DNA of 64,000 bases from Elstera cyanobacteriorum (lineage in GTDB: Bacteria > Pseudomonadota > Alphaproteobacteria > Elsterales > Elsteraceae). The DNA lies in NCBI RefSeq assembly GCF_002251735.1, contig NZ_NOXS01000021.1, positions 1 to 64,000 on the forward strand, read 5' to 3'. Positions within the stretch are counted from its first letter, which is position 1. Each line of letters opens with the position of its first letter. Below are positions 26,149 through 35,515 of this stretch, piece by piece. The notes under the pieces were generated by a model. It was not told where the DNA came from. It made no database searches and saw only the letters and a program-made list of their open reading frames with translations. The position numbers and the translations under genes were made by a program.

Positions 26149-26610
26149 TTAGGCGGTCAGCTTAGCCTTAACCTGGGCACTCGCGGCCTGAAAATCCATG
26201 GCCCCCGCAAAGCGCGCCTTCAACTCGTTCATCACCTTGCCCATGTCTTTGATCCCGGCGGCGCCAATATCGGCGATCACCGCGGCGATGGCGGCATCGG
26301 CTTCTGCGGGCGACATGGCTTGCGGCAAAAACCGCTCGATCACCGCGATTTCCGCCGCTTCCTTTTCGGCGAGTTCCGGACGGCCGCCCTGTTCATAGAG
26401 GGTGATCGACTCGCGGCGCTGTTTGATCATGCTTTGCAGCATCGACAGGATCGCATCGTCGGGAATGGCCTCGACACCGCTGGGGCGGGCGGCGATGTCC
26501 TTATCCTTCAGGGCGGCCTGGATCATCCGCAGCGACCCTACCGCCGCCTGATCCCGCTCGCGCATCGCGGTCTTATAGGCTTCGGTGATCTGCGTGCGCA
26601 GGCTGCTCAT
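26149..26610 (-). CDS. yqeY: GatB/YqeY domain protein
   Basis: This 153-residue protein matches the stand-alone YqeY family: LRTQITEAYKTAMRERDQAAVGSLRMIQAALKD, then AIPDDAILSMLQSMIKQRRESI, ending in a Lys-rich MGKVMNELKARFAGAMD segment. The domain resembles the tRNA-binding tail of GatB, which suggests tRNA or amidotransferase contact, but the role is not defined. It starts the yqeY-dnaG-rpoD block. Confidence 0.9.
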   Translation of the reverse strand: MSSLRTQITEAYKTAMRERDQAAVGSLRMIQAALKDKDIAARPSGVEAIPDDAILSMLQSMIKQRRESITLYEQGGRPELAEKEAAEIAVIERFLPQAMSPAEADAAIAAVIADIGAAGIKDMGKVMNELKARFAGAMDFQAASAQVKAKLTA

Positions 26611-26744
26611 GATGCGTACTCCTTACGGCTTTAAAACAAGGGCGGGATCATAGCCGAAGCGGCTTGACGAGGGCCAGCCTTGTAACGCTGACCTGCGTTT
26701 TGAACAAGGATAGAGGCTTGCAGGAACTCGGTTTCCCGATAATC

Positions 26745-26761
26745 TGTCTGATAACCAGACA
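26745..26761. promoter_or_regulatory. Candidate GntR-type operator upstream of uxuA
   Basis: TGTCTG-ATAAC-CAGACA is a perfect 6-bp inverted repeat with a 5-base spacer, 26 bases before the uxuA start. Size and form fit GntR-family regulators common in hexuronate genes. No such regulator gene lies in the window. Confidence 0.5.
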
Positions 26762-26787
26762 AGAATAAACCCTAGGGAAGACGCACT

Positions 26788-27783
26788 ATGCACCTCGGCA
26801 CTCAAAACGCCGCCCGCGATGATACCGATTATCGCATGTTCGCCCAGCTTGGCCTGAGACATCTCTGCGCTGATCCGCCCGGTAAGCCGACCGGCTGGAC
26901 GCTGGACGATCTGCTGCGCCACCGCGAAAAGGTGGAGAGCTTCGGCATGAGTCTCGACATGGTGCAGCTTCCCATGAGTTCGCGGCCCATCGAGATGCAG
27001 GACAGCCCCGATATTCTGCTGGCGGGGCCGAACCGCGACCGGCAAATCGAGGTGATCTGCCGCCTGATCGAAAACCTTAAGAAAGCTGGGATCCCGGCAG
27101 CGAAATATAACCTGAACCTGATCGGCATTCCGCGCACCGAGATGGAAATCGGGCGCGGCGGCTCGCGTCACGAAGCCTTCCGCTGGGATAAGGCCGACCA
27201 AAGCGCTGCCCCCGGCGCGGCGGGCATGGTGTCGGAAGACGAAAATTGGGAGCGGATTGATTATTTCCTCTCCCACGTCGTGCCCGTCGCCGAGGCCAAC
27301 CAAATCCGCCTGGCCTGCCACCCGCATGATCCCTATACCCCGCCGGGCTATAAGGGTGTGACGCGGGTGCTGGGGACGGTGGAGGGGTTGAAGAAATTCG
27401 TGACCCTGCACGATAGCCCCTATCACGGCCTCAACTTCTGCCAGGGCACCGTCGCAGAAATGCTGGACGATCCGCGCACCGAAATCGCCGATGTCATCCG
27501 CTGGTTCGGCAGCCGGGGGAAAATCTTCAACGTCCATTTCCGCAATATCCGGGGCTGCAAACTCTCCTTCATGGAGGTTTTCCCGGATGATGGCGATATG
27601 GATATGTTCGACAGCCTAAAGGCCTATGCCGAGACCGGCTACAAATACATGCTGATGCCGGATCACGTGCCGCATATCGACGCACGCGATCCAGACGGCA
27701 CCGCATTTTCCTTCTGTTTTGGCTATATTCAGGGATTGCTGGCGGGGATCAACCAACTCTATCCCGGCGCCGTGACGGCCTAG
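26788..27783 (+). CDS. uxuA: D-mannonate dehydratase
   Basis: This 331-residue TIM-barrel enzyme dehydrates D-mannonate to 2-keto-3-deoxygluconate in hexuronate breakdown. Visible family motifs include YNLNLIGIPRTE, RLACHPHDPYTPPGYKGV with metal-binding His, LNFCQGTVAEM with a metal-binding Cys, and VHFRNIRGCKLSFMEVF and MPDHVPHIDARD near the C-terminus with further metal ligands. It is somewhat shorter than the E. coli enzyme. It stands opposite a sugar-acid dehydratase and ABC importer operon, a context consistent with hexuronate use. A palindromic operator candidate lies just upstream. Confidence 0.9.
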   Translation: MHLGTQNAARDDTDYRMFAQLGLRHLCADPPGKPTGWTLDDLLRHREKVESFGMSLDMVQLPMSSRPIEMQDSPDILLAGPNRDRQIEVICRLIENLKKAGIPAAKYNLNLIGIPRTEMEIGRGGSRHEAFRWDKADQSAAPGAAGMVSEDENWERIDYFLSHVVPVAEANQIRLACHPHDPYTPPGYKGVTRVLGTVEGLKKFVTLHDSPYHGLNFCQGTVAEMLDDPRTEIADVIRWFGSRGKIFNVHFRNIRGCKLSFMEVFPDDGDMDMFDSLKAYAETGYKYMLMPDHVPHIDARDPDGTAFSFCFGYIQGLLAGINQLYPGAVTA

Positions 27784-27796
27784 CCCCCCTCACCCT

Positions 27797-27823
27797 ACCC
27801 TCTCCCCCCGGGGGGGAGAGGGT
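27797..27823. repeat. Perfect inverted repeat between convergent genes
   Basis: ACCCTCTCCCCCC and GGGGGGAGAGGGT form a 13-bp inverted repeat with almost no spacer, between the stops of uxuA and the enolase-superfamily gene. It may be a bidirectional terminator or an intergenic repeat element; a U-tract is lacking. Confidence 0.6.
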
Positions 27824-27831
27824 TTGCGTCC

Positions 27832-29034
27832 CTAGACATACCCGGTCGAACCGTCTGGCTTGATTGGCACCTTGCGCTGCCAATGGACGTAATCTTCGGT
27901 CCCGAGGATGTCCTCGTTGATCTCCACCCCCCAGCCGGGTCGGTCAGGGCGAAGTTCTAGATAACCGTCCTTGGGCAGATAGGGGTCTTTGACGTAGAAG
28001 GCGCCTTCCCCGGCCACGGGCGCATTGGAAACCTTGTCGCCGCCGCCATCAAAGCGATACCCCGGCCCCTGGGGCAGCCGATATTCGAGAATGCGGAAGT
28101 TCGGCTGGGCCGCGCAGAAATGCAGGTTCACGGCGGTGGCCAGCGGCCCCATTGGGTTGTGGGGCGCGACGGTGACGTAATGGGCTTCGGCCAGCGCAGC
28201 GATCTTGCGCATCTCCAACAACCCGCCGACCACGCAGATATCCGGCTGAATAATATCCGCCCCACGCGCTTCCAAAAGCCGCAGAAATTCGAACCGGCTA
28301 TAGAGCGATTCGCCCGTTGCCAGCGTGCAAGTCACGCCGCGCTTCACCTCGCCCCACGCTTCGAAATTCTCTGGCCTGATCGGCTCTTCGAAGAACAAAG
28401 GATCATAGGGGGCCAAGGCATTGCCGAGCTGGATGGCCTGCTTCGGCTCGAAAATCTTGGCGTGGGCGTCGAAGGCGATGTCGTAATGCGTGGCCACCGT
28501 CTCGCGCAGGCTGCGGAAGTATTCGGCGCTGGTGCGCACCACTTCGCCCCAGCGGTTCTGGTGGATATTGAGGCGATAGGGGCTGAGCTTGAAGGCCGAT
28601 AGGCCCCATTGCTCATACAGCGCATCCATCTCGTCCTTGGCTTCCAGCGGGTCGGGCGCGGTATAGATACCTGCATAGACCTTCACCCGGTCGCGGGCAT
28701 TGCCGCCCAACAGCTTATAGACCGGCACGCCCAGCGCCTTGGCGGAAAGATCCCACAGGCAATGGTCGATGGCCGAAATCGCCGCCAGCCCCAGCGCCCC
28801 TGGGGGGAAACGCGCCTGCTGCATCAGCATCATGATGAGGTATTCGATGCGGCTGGGGTCGTGCCCCTTGATCATCGGGAATAGATAGTCCAGCAGCGGG
28901 AACAGCGCCTTGTCCGGCCCGTGGTTGTAGCATTCGCCCCAGCCGGTCAAACCATCGTCGGTATCGATGGCGATCAGGACGCGCGGACGGTCCTTATCGC
29001 GCGACATGAAGGCGCGCAAACGCTCGATTTTCAT
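27832..29034 (-). CDS. Enolase-superfamily sugar-acid dehydratase (mandelate racemase type)
   Basis: This 400-residue protein has the N-terminal capping domain and a C-terminal barrel. Likely metal ligands are Asp in IAFDAHAKI, Glu in LFFEEPIRPEN and Glu in LATGESLYSR, with the catalytic His in VTVAPHNPMGPLA, all typical of galactonate/gluconate-type dehydratases. The exact substrate cannot be read. The gene ends the operon of an ABC importer and faces mannonate dehydratase, so an aldonic or uronic sugar acid is likely. Length is normal. Confidence 0.85.
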   Translation of the reverse strand: MKIERLRAFMSRDKDRPRVLIAIDTDDGLTGWGECYNHGPDKALFPLLDYLFPMIKGHDPSRIEYLIMMLMQQARFPPGALGLAAISAIDHCLWDLSAKALGVPVYKLLGGNARDRVKVYAGIYTAPDPLEAKDEMDALYEQWGLSAFKLSPYRLNIHQNRWGEVVRTSAEYFRSLRETVATHYDIAFDAHAKIFEPKQAIQLGNALAPYDPLFFEEPIRPENFEAWGEVKRGVTCTLATGESLYSRFEFLRLLEARGADIIQPDICVVGGLLEMRKIAALAEAHYVTVAPHNPMGPLATAVNLHFCAAQPNFRILEYRLPQGPGYRFDGGGDKVSNAPVAGEGAFYVKDPYLPKDGYLELRPDRPGWGVEINEDILGTEDYVHWQRKVPIKPDGSTGYV

Positions 29035-29046
29035 TCGTTCTCGTCC

Positions 29047-30759
29047 TTACCCAGTATAGCGCATGCGCTGATGAATGCTGCGGTTGCGCGGATCGGGGCG
29101 CGGAATCGCCGATAGCAGCGCTTTCGTGTAGGGATGCTCCGGCGCGGTGCAGACCTGCTCCGCCTCGCCCAGTTCGACCAGCTTGCCGCGATACATCACC
29201 GCCACCCGGTCGCACATGTAGCGAATGACGCCAAGATCGTGGCTGATGAAGATATAGGACAGGCCCAGCCGGTCCTGGAGTTCCATCAAGAGATCGAGCA
29301 CTTGGGCGCGGATCGACACATCAAGCGCTGAGGTGGCTTCGTCGGCGACGACAATGCGCGGGTTCAGCGAAATGGCGCGGGCGATGCCGATGCGCTGGCG
29401 CTGCCCGCCGGAGAAAGCGTGTGGATAGCGTTCGCGCCAATCGGGGTTGAGGCCGACCTGCTGCATCAGTTCCGCGACGCGATCATCCAACTCCTTGCCC
29501 TTGGCGATGCCATTCACCAGCATCGGTTCGCCGATCACCTGGGCCACCGTCATGCGCGGGTTGAGGGAGCTGATAGGGTCTTGGAAAATCATGCGGATTT
29601 CGCGGCGGCAGTCTTTTAACTGCTGCGGTGTCGCCGTCACTAGATCAACAGTGCTGCCGTCCGCCCGGTGATAGATTGCCGAACCGGAGTTGGGGTTATA
29701 GACGCGCAGCAGGCAGCGCCCGACCGTCGTCTTGCCCGACCCGGATTCGCCGACAACGCCCAAGGTTTCCCCGGGCCGCAGGGTGAGCGAGACATTATCC
29801 ACCGCCTTCACCGACCCGCCGAAGGTCATGCAGAGGTTCCTGACCTCCAGCACCGGCGGCAGCGCGTCGGACAGCGGTACACGCTTGGCACGCGCTTCGG
29901 CCTTTTGCTCCAGCTTCACGACCGAGCCGATGAGCATCTTGGTATACTCATCCTGCGGGGCGTGGAAAATCGTATCGACGCTGCCTTGCTCCATCACCTT
30001 GCCGTGGTACATCACCAACACGTCATCGGCGATTTCGGCAACCACACCCATATCGTGGGTGATGAACATCACCGCCATGCCATGTTCCTGCTGAAGACGG
30101 CGGATCAGGTCGATAATTTCAGCCTGAGTCGTGACATCGAGCGCGGTCGTCGGCTCGTCAGCAATGAGAAGTTCCGGGTTGCAGGCCAGCGACATGGCGA
30201 TCATCACGCGCTGACGCATGCCGCCCGAAAACTCGAAGGTATAGCGGTCGATAGCCTGTTCCGGGCGGGGGATTTCCACTTGGCGCAGCAATTCGATGCA
30301 GCGCTCCCGCGCCTCCGCCTTCTTCAGCCCCAGGTGCAGTTGCAGCACTTCGATGATCTGATTGCCGACCGTATGGATCGGCGAGAGCGAAGACATCGGC
30401 TCCTGAAAGATCATCGCAATATCGCGGCCGCGAATCGCCCGGATGTCCTTGGAGCGCGGGTGCAGCTTTGCGAGATCGACGTTGGACCCATCGTTGCGGT
30501 GCCAAATCATCTCCCCGCCGACGATCTTGCCCGGCGCATCGACGATTTGCAGGATCGAGCGCGCCGTAACGCTTTTGCCCGACCCAGATTCGCCGACGAT
30601 GCAGAGCGTCTTGCCGCGCTCCAGGGTGAAGGAGACGCCGTCCACCGCCTTCACCAGCCCGCCGCGGGTGGGGAAGACGGTCTGGAGGTTGCGCACCTCC
30701 AGCAGCGGGCCGGTCGTCGGTTTGGCGTGAACGAGGCGCAAGTGACGATCCTGTCTCAT
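29047..30759 (-). CDS. Fused double ATPase of an Opp/Dpp-type ABC importer
   Basis: This 570-residue protein carries two complete nucleotide-binding domains in one chain, equivalent to DppD plus DppF. The first has GESGSGKSVT (Walker A), FSGGMRQRVMIA and LLIADEPTTALDV; the second has GESGSGKTTVGR, FSGGQRQRIGIA and VVADEATSALDVSIR. Each ends with the oligopeptide-type C-terminal extension. The ATG at 30759 overlaps the upstream permease stop in ATGA, which makes it the natural start; an upstream GC-rich extension of 32 codons is unlikely. It powers uptake by the two permeases encoded just upstream. Confidence 0.93.
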   Translation of the reverse strand: MRQDRHLRLVHAKPTTGPLLEVRNLQTVFPTRGGLVKAVDGVSFTLERGKTLCIVGESGSGKSVTARSILQIVDAPGKIVGGEMIWHRNDGSNVDLAKLHPRSKDIRAIRGRDIAMIFQEPMSSLSPIHTVGNQIIEVLQLHLGLKKAEARERCIELLRQVEIPRPEQAIDRYTFEFSGGMRQRVMIAMSLACNPELLIADEPTTALDVTTQAEIIDLIRRLQQEHGMAVMFITHDMGVVAEIADDVLVMYHGKVMEQGSVDTIFHAPQDEYTKMLIGSVVKLEQKAEARAKRVPLSDALPPVLEVRNLCMTFGGSVKAVDNVSLTLRPGETLGVVGESGSGKTTVGRCLLRVYNPNSGSAIYHRADGSTVDLVTATPQQLKDCRREIRMIFQDPISSLNPRMTVAQVIGEPMLVNGIAKGKELDDRVAELMQQVGLNPDWRERYPHAFSGGQRQRIGIARAISLNPRIVVADEATSALDVSIRAQVLDLLMELQDRLGLSYIFISHDLGVIRYMCDRVAVMYRGKLVELGEAEQVCTAPEHPYTKALLSAIPRPDPRNRSIHQRMRYTG

Positions 30760-31880
30760 TTGTTGTACGGGTCGGCGGCGTCGCGCATCCCGTCTCCCAG
30801 GAAGTTGAGGGCAACCACGGCCAGAACCACGGCGACGCCGGGGGCAAACAGCCAAGGGGCGGTGGCGATGGAGCGGATGTTCTGAGCCTCGCGCAGCAAC
30901 ACCCCCCAGGAAATCGTCGGCGGCTGCAACCCGAGACCGAGGAAGCTGAGCGAGGTTTCGGCCAGGATCATCGCCGGGATAGCCAGGGTCATGGAGGCGA
31001 TGATATGGCTCGCAAAACTCGGCAGCATATGGCGGAAGATGATGCGCGGCTCGTTCACGCCATCGAGCCGGGCCGCCGTCACGAATTCTTCCGTGCGCAA
31101 GCTAAGGAACCGACCGCGCACGACGCGGGCCAACTGCGCCCAGCCGGTCAGCGACAGAATGACCGTGATCATGAAGTAATTCAGCGTCGCCGGCCAATCC
31201 TGCGGCAGCGCGGCGGACAGCGCGAGCCAGATGGGGATGCTGGGCAGCGCCAGCACAAATTCGATGACCCGCTGGATGACGAAATCGGTTTTGCCGCCGT
31301 AATAGCCGGAAATCCCGCCAAGCAGCACGCCGAGGGTCAGCGACAGAAACACCCCGATCAGCCCGACCGAGAGGGAAATCTGCGTGCCTTCAATCATGCG
31401 GGAGAAGACACAGCGGCCCAACCGGTCGGCCCCGAGCAGATAGACCGGGCGGCGCGGATCTTCCGGCGCCAGGATATGGGTGGTGCTGCTGATCAGCCCG
31501 AGGATCTTATACTCATACCCCTGGCCGAAGAATTTCAGATAGACCTTGCGGGTCGGGTCTTCGACATAGATCGGCGCGAGCGACACCGGATCACGCTTCA
31601 TCACCAATTGGTTCACATGCGGACGGAAAGACCAGCTTCCATCCGCCGCCGTATCGATGAAGTGCAACATCTGCGGCGGCTGGAACGCGGCGCGCGCGTC
31701 CTGTTTTTCCGGCTCATTGATGGCAAAAAAACCCGGCGCCACCGCGATGAGATAGAGAAAACTGGTGATTACCAGCCCCACCATCGCCATGCGGTGACGG
31801 CGGAAGGCCCACCACATCAGGCTCCATTGCGAGGCAACGACGAATTTAGAACGGTCAACCGCAAGGGCGACATCGGTCAT
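30756..31880 (-). CDS. ABC transporter permease, DppC/OppC type
   Basis: This 374-residue inner-membrane protein has about six membrane segments. The first is at about residues 35-52 (VGLVITSFLYLIAVAPGFF). A long periplasmic insert follows (about residues 60-155), then the EAA-type motif REEF-type region (RTEEFVTAARLDGVNEPRIIFRHMLPS), which contacts the ATPase. It pairs with the permease encoded 5 bases upstream and overlaps the ATPase gene by 4 bases. The insert between the first two helices is unusually long and is common in this subclass. Confidence 0.9.
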   Translation of the reverse strand: MTDVALAVDRSKFVVASQWSLMWWAFRRHRMAMVGLVITSFLYLIAVAPGFFAINEPEKQDARAAFQPPQMLHFIDTAADGSWSFRPHVNQLVMKRDPVSLAPIYVEDPTRKVYLKFFGQGYEYKILGLISSTTHILAPEDPRRPVYLLGADRLGRCVFSRMIEGTQISLSVGLIGVFLSLTLGVLLGGISGYYGGKTDFVIQRVIEFVLALPSIPIWLALSAALPQDWPATLNYFMITVILSLTGWAQLARVVRGRFLSLRTEEFVTAARLDGVNEPRIIFRHMLPSFASHIIASMTLAIPAMILAETSLSFLGLGLQPPTISWGVLLREAQNIRSIATAPWLFAPGVAVVLAVVALNFLGDGMRDAADPYNK

Positions 31881-31885
31881 GGCGG

Positions 31886-32872
31886 CTACTCCAGCCGAAT
31901 GCGCGGGTCAGCCAGCGCCAGCAGAATATCGCTGAGCAGCGAGCCGATCAGCGTCAAGGCGCAGATCAGAAGAACGAAGGCCCCGGCCAGATACATGTCC
32001 TGCGCCATCAGCGATTGCAGCAGCAGCGGCCCCGCCGTCGGCAAGTTCAGAACGATGGCCACGATGATCGAGCCCGAAATCAGGTTCGGCAGCAGCCACG
32101 CCAGGGTGGAAATGAAGGGATTGAGGGCGACGCGCACGGGATATTTCAGCAGCAGCCGGAATTCCGATAGGCCCTTGGCCCGCGCGGTCGTTACATAGGG
32201 CTTGCTGAGTTCGTCCAGCATATTGGCGCGCATCACGCGGATCAGGCTGGCGGTGCCGGAAACGGCCAGGATGATGACCGGGATCCAGAGATGGTGCATC
32301 AAATCGACGACGCGGCCCCAACTCCAGGGCGCTTGCACATATTCTTCCGAAAACAGCCCGCCGACTTCCTGACCAAACTCGACCACCGCCACATACATCA
32401 GCACCAGCGCCAGCAGGAAGCTGGGCACGGCCAGCCCGACGAAGCTGAAGAAGGTCGCGATATAATCGCCGATGGAATATTTCTTCACGGCGGAGAAGAC
32501 GCCGATCGGCAAGGCGATGCCCCAGGTAACGATGAGCGTGGAGAAGGTCAGGATCAGGGTCAGCGCCATGCGCTCCCAAATCAGGCCCTGCACCGGCTGT
32601 TGCCATTCGAAGCTCATGCCGAAATCGCCCGCCGTGACGATGTTCCACACCCATTTAAGGTATTGCACCAGCATGGGCTGATCGAGGCCAAAGCGCTCGC
32701 GCAAGGCCGCCGCCGCCGCTTGATCGACGACTTCGTTAGAGGACGCGAGCGTGGCGATATAGGTCGTCACAAAGTCGCCGGGGGGAAGCTGGATGAGAAC
32801 GAACGCCAGAAAGCTGATGACCAGCAACGACGGGATCATCCACAGCAGCCGCGTTACGATAAAGCGCGCCAT
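31886..32872 (-). CDS. ABC transporter permease, DppB/OppB type
   Basis: This 328-residue permease opens with the typical MARFIVTRLLWMIPSLLVIS helix and the LPPGDFVTTY segment of this family. Six membrane helices and the cytoplasmic EAA-like loop (PYVTTARAKGLSEFRLLLKY) are visible. It forms the membrane channel with the DppC-type partner. The operon order is binding protein, permease B, permease C, double ATPase and dehydratase. Confidence 0.92.
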   Translation of the reverse strand: MARFIVTRLLWMIPSLLVISFLAFVLIQLPPGDFVTTYIATLASSNEVVDQAAAAALRERFGLDQPMLVQYLKWVWNIVTAGDFGMSFEWQQPVQGLIWERMALTLILTFSTLIVTWGIALPIGVFSAVKKYSIGDYIATFFSFVGLAVPSFLLALVLMYVAVVEFGQEVGGLFSEEYVQAPWSWGRVVDLMHHLWIPVIILAVSGTASLIRVMRANMLDELSKPYVTTARAKGLSEFRLLLKYPVRVALNPFISTLAWLLPNLISGSIIVAIVLNLPTAGPLLLQSLMAQDMYLAGAFVLLICALTLIGSLLSDILLALADPRIRLE

Positions 32873-32939
32873 GATTTATGTCCCATAAGGGGAAAGAGGG
32901 GGCCGGTTCACCGCGAACCGGCCCGAAGGGGGAGAGGTT

Positions 32940-34904
32940 TTAGGCTTTGAAGAAATATTGCGCCGGCAGGGTCGGCGACGGATTGGGATAGGACCAGCTA
33001 TCCGGCATCTTATCCGGCACGTTCTGCAGATTATTGCGGCAGACGCCGAAGGTATTGACGCCCAGGCAGATGCCGACCGTTTCGAACGCCTCATAGGTCA
33101 GATCGAGCATTTGCTTCACATACTCGGCCCGCTTTTGCAGATCGGTCGTGCCGCGCGCCTGATCGTACAGCGCAAAGCGCTTCTTCTGGCTTTCCGGCGG
33201 CTCCTCGCCCGATTTGCCGCCCGAGGTGAACCACAGCGCCCAAGGAATAGCGTAGCGCGACCCCTGCGGGTGATAGGCGAAATAATCGCGCGGATCGAAC
33301 ATCAGATCGAGACCGCCCGAGCCGGACCAAGACGCGGCGTCATGATCGTTATTATCGCCGCGCGTATAATACAGGGCGCGTTCGATGGTATTGACCTTAA
33401 TTTCGATGCCGATATCGGCCCAATAGCGCTTCACCAGTTCCAGCACGTCCACCTGATCGGGGTAGAGCGTCGGGATGACGTCGATGGCAAAAAAGACCTT
33501 CGAGCCATCGGGATGCGTGCGGAAATTGCCAGCTTTCTTGTAACCGAGCTTATCGAGGATGGCATTGGCCTGGGCCGGGTCAAACTCGGTGAACTGATTG
33601 GCCAGCTTTTCATGATACCAGGGATGACCAGGGCGTGGGCTGGTCTGATACGGGACCGACTGCCCCAGATAGACCAGTTCGATGATTTCCTTGCGGTCGA
33701 TCCCGAGCGACAGCGCCTTACGAAACTCCTTATTGCCGAACATCGCCCGCATTTTCGGGTCTTTGTGCAGAATATTTAGATGGATCTGCACCTGCTGCGC
33801 GTTGGCGGCAATCAGCTCGACCAAGCGATAATCGCCGCGCTTGGTGTTCTGCGACAGGGTGGGCTTATTCGACAGCGTGTTGATATGGCGATCCTGATAG
33901 TCGATCTTGCCACCAACGACATCAAGCATCAGCGACTCGACGTCCTGGGAGATCGAATAGGTCACCTGGTCGATATAGGGTAACTGATTCCCCTGCTGAT
34001 CGACCTGCCAGAAGAAGGGGTTGCGCACCGCAACCACGCGGGTGGCCCCGCCGGTATAGGGTTCCTTGATGATCCAGGGGTCCATCGTCGGGCGGTCTGG
34101 GTTACCCCAGCGCGACGGAATTTCGATATCGCCGCATTTGGAGCGGAAATAGGCCGGCCAATCGGACTGCCCCGCCGCTTTCGCCTGCTCATCGACCTTC
34201 GGGTTATATTTCGGGTGGAACTGGCTGCAATAATGCTTAGCGAACAGCGTGGTGTGCTGGCCCAGCGGCGTCGCCAGATTTTCGAGGAACAGAGCATAAG
34301 GCGCCGCGAAAGTAAATTTCACCGTCGTTTCATCGACCTTTTCGCAGACCACCGGCTTGCCGCCGATCACGATCTGCGACGGGGTGGCCTTATAAAGATC
34401 GGCGTTCTTGGCGCAATCTTCGATCGAAAAGACAATATCGTCGGCGGTGAAGGGTTTACCGTCCGACCATTTCAGCCCCTTGCGCAGGTAGAAGGTGAAC
34501 TGCGTTGCGTCGGCGCTCACCTCCCATTTATGGGCAAGGTTCGGCACGACGCCGGTGAATTCGACATTCCAACGCACCAGATTCTGCGGGCCGATGACCT
34601 TCAGAATGCCGTTATGATCGGCGGAGCCGCGCAAGCCGCGCCGCAGGGCGCCGCCATAGCGACCGACCTGCTTCACTTGCACGACATCGGGGCTTTCCGG
34701 CAGGCGCTGCGCCAGCGGTGGCAATTTGCCCTCGGCGACCAGTTTGGCGAGATCGGGCGCTTCCTTCGCGGCACTCTGCGCGAAGGTAAACGAGGAGGGC
34801 AGCGCCGACAGGGCGGCCACACCGGCAGCCCCCTGAATGAAGCGGCGGCGATTCAGGCTCCAGGCGGCGGGTAGATTAGGGGTACGCTTATCAGTCGGGG
34901 CCAT
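32940..34904 (-). CDS. Tat-exported substrate-binding protein of the Opp/Dpp-type importer
   Basis: This 654-residue family 5 binding protein carries a twin-arginine signal (SLNRRRFIQGAAGVAALSALP, ending near FAQSA), so it is exported folded. Family features include LRKGLKWSDGKPFTADDIVFS (about residues 135-155) and a C-terminal domain with RYWADIGIEIKVNTIERALYY. Large family 5 proteins bind peptides or oligosaccharides. The linked sugar-acid dehydratases suggest an acidic sugar or oligosaccharide ligand here; this is inference. It is the first gene of its operon, and a palindrome lies 162 bases upstream. Confidence 0.9.
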   Translation of the reverse strand: MAPTDKRTPNLPAAWSLNRRRFIQGAAGVAALSALPSSFTFAQSAAKEAPDLAKLVAEGKLPPLAQRLPESPDVVQVKQVGRYGGALRRGLRGSADHNGILKVIGPQNLVRWNVEFTGVVPNLAHKWEVSADATQFTFYLRKGLKWSDGKPFTADDIVFSIEDCAKNADLYKATPSQIVIGGKPVVCEKVDETTVKFTFAAPYALFLENLATPLGQHTTLFAKHYCSQFHPKYNPKVDEQAKAAGQSDWPAYFRSKCGDIEIPSRWGNPDRPTMDPWIIKEPYTGGATRVVAVRNPFFWQVDQQGNQLPYIDQVTYSISQDVESLMLDVVGGKIDYQDRHINTLSNKPTLSQNTKRGDYRLVELIAANAQQVQIHLNILHKDPKMRAMFGNKEFRKALSLGIDRKEIIELVYLGQSVPYQTSPRPGHPWYHEKLANQFTEFDPAQANAILDKLGYKKAGNFRTHPDGSKVFFAIDVIPTLYPDQVDVLELVKRYWADIGIEIKVNTIERALYYTRGDNNDHDAASWSGSGGLDLMFDPRDYFAYHPQGSRYAIPWALWFTSGGKSGEEPPESQKKRFALYDQARGTTDLQKRAEYVKQMLDLTYEAFETVGICLGVNTFGVCRNNLQNVPDKMPDSWSYPNPSPTLPAQYFFKA

Positions 34905-35065
34905 TGCTTTCCTCCCACGGAATAAAGGCGTTCGGGCAGCGAAAGGCCGACCGGGAACGATCCCGTCGATGGAAGGTCATGCTTCCAGTTTCCTCCGCTG
35001 TGCTGTTGGCAGCATCCCGGCGGGTTTTCCCCGCTTCTCCTCGAAACTCTGTGGAAGCGAAGGTC

Positions 35066-35083
35066 ACTTGTCAATTCACAAGT
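35066..35083. promoter_or_regulatory. Palindrome upstream of the importer operon
   Basis: ACTTGT-CAATTC-ACAAGT is a 6-bp inverted repeat with a 6-base spacer. On the minus strand it overlaps TTGACA, a possible -35. It could be the operator of the sugar-acid importer operon, but it differs from the TGTCTG repeat upstream of uxuA. Confidence 0.35.
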
Positions 35084-35154
35084 CATACTTGACTGACAAA
35101 TTTTTAAACAGATTGAATAAATAATGCCGAGCACAGCCTTTTAGAGCATAGGCG

Positions 35155-35183
35155 AAAAAAAAGGGCTGCGATAAACGCAGCCC
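35155..35183 (-). terminator. Terminator after the zinc-type ABC operon
   Basis: A perfect 8-bp stem (GGGCTGCG and CGCAGCCC, loop ATAAA) is followed on the minus strand by TTTTTTTTCGCC. It lies about 330 bases past the znuB stop. Confidence 0.8.
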
Positions 35184-35515
35184 GAGTTTAGGGAGGAAAC
35201 GTCCGCAGAGCGGACAAATCATCGATAACGATGACGCAATGCAACATAGGGGAAGTTGACCAATACGACAAGCCCAAATGCCCCCACGGATCGGCATGGG
35301 ACCCATGCAAGAAATCCAGAGACGCCCTATCAGCCTTTTTGGTCACTCCGAAGGCACCGTAATATACTGAAATATATGGTAAAACTTAACAGTTTGTTAG
35401 GACTGCGCCCCTACGAAAGTGCTGTTGCTCTGATTTTGGCTAACAGCGGCGTCACGAGTTTTCTCGTCTTAAACTGCACCAGAAGATATGACCTTTTTAT
35501 CGCAGCGCATCATGA

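Larger units (their letters stand above)
34905..35515. other. 611-base intergenic region between importer operon and znuB
   Basis: The region holds the upstream region of the binding-protein gene, including an AT-rich patch and a palindrome at 35066-35083, plus the terminator of the zinc-type operon at 35155-35183. An 87-codon plus-strand frame (35256-35519) has no ribosome binding site, no recognisable family and overlaps the znuB stop; I do not call it. Nothing else is seen. Confidence 0.6.
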
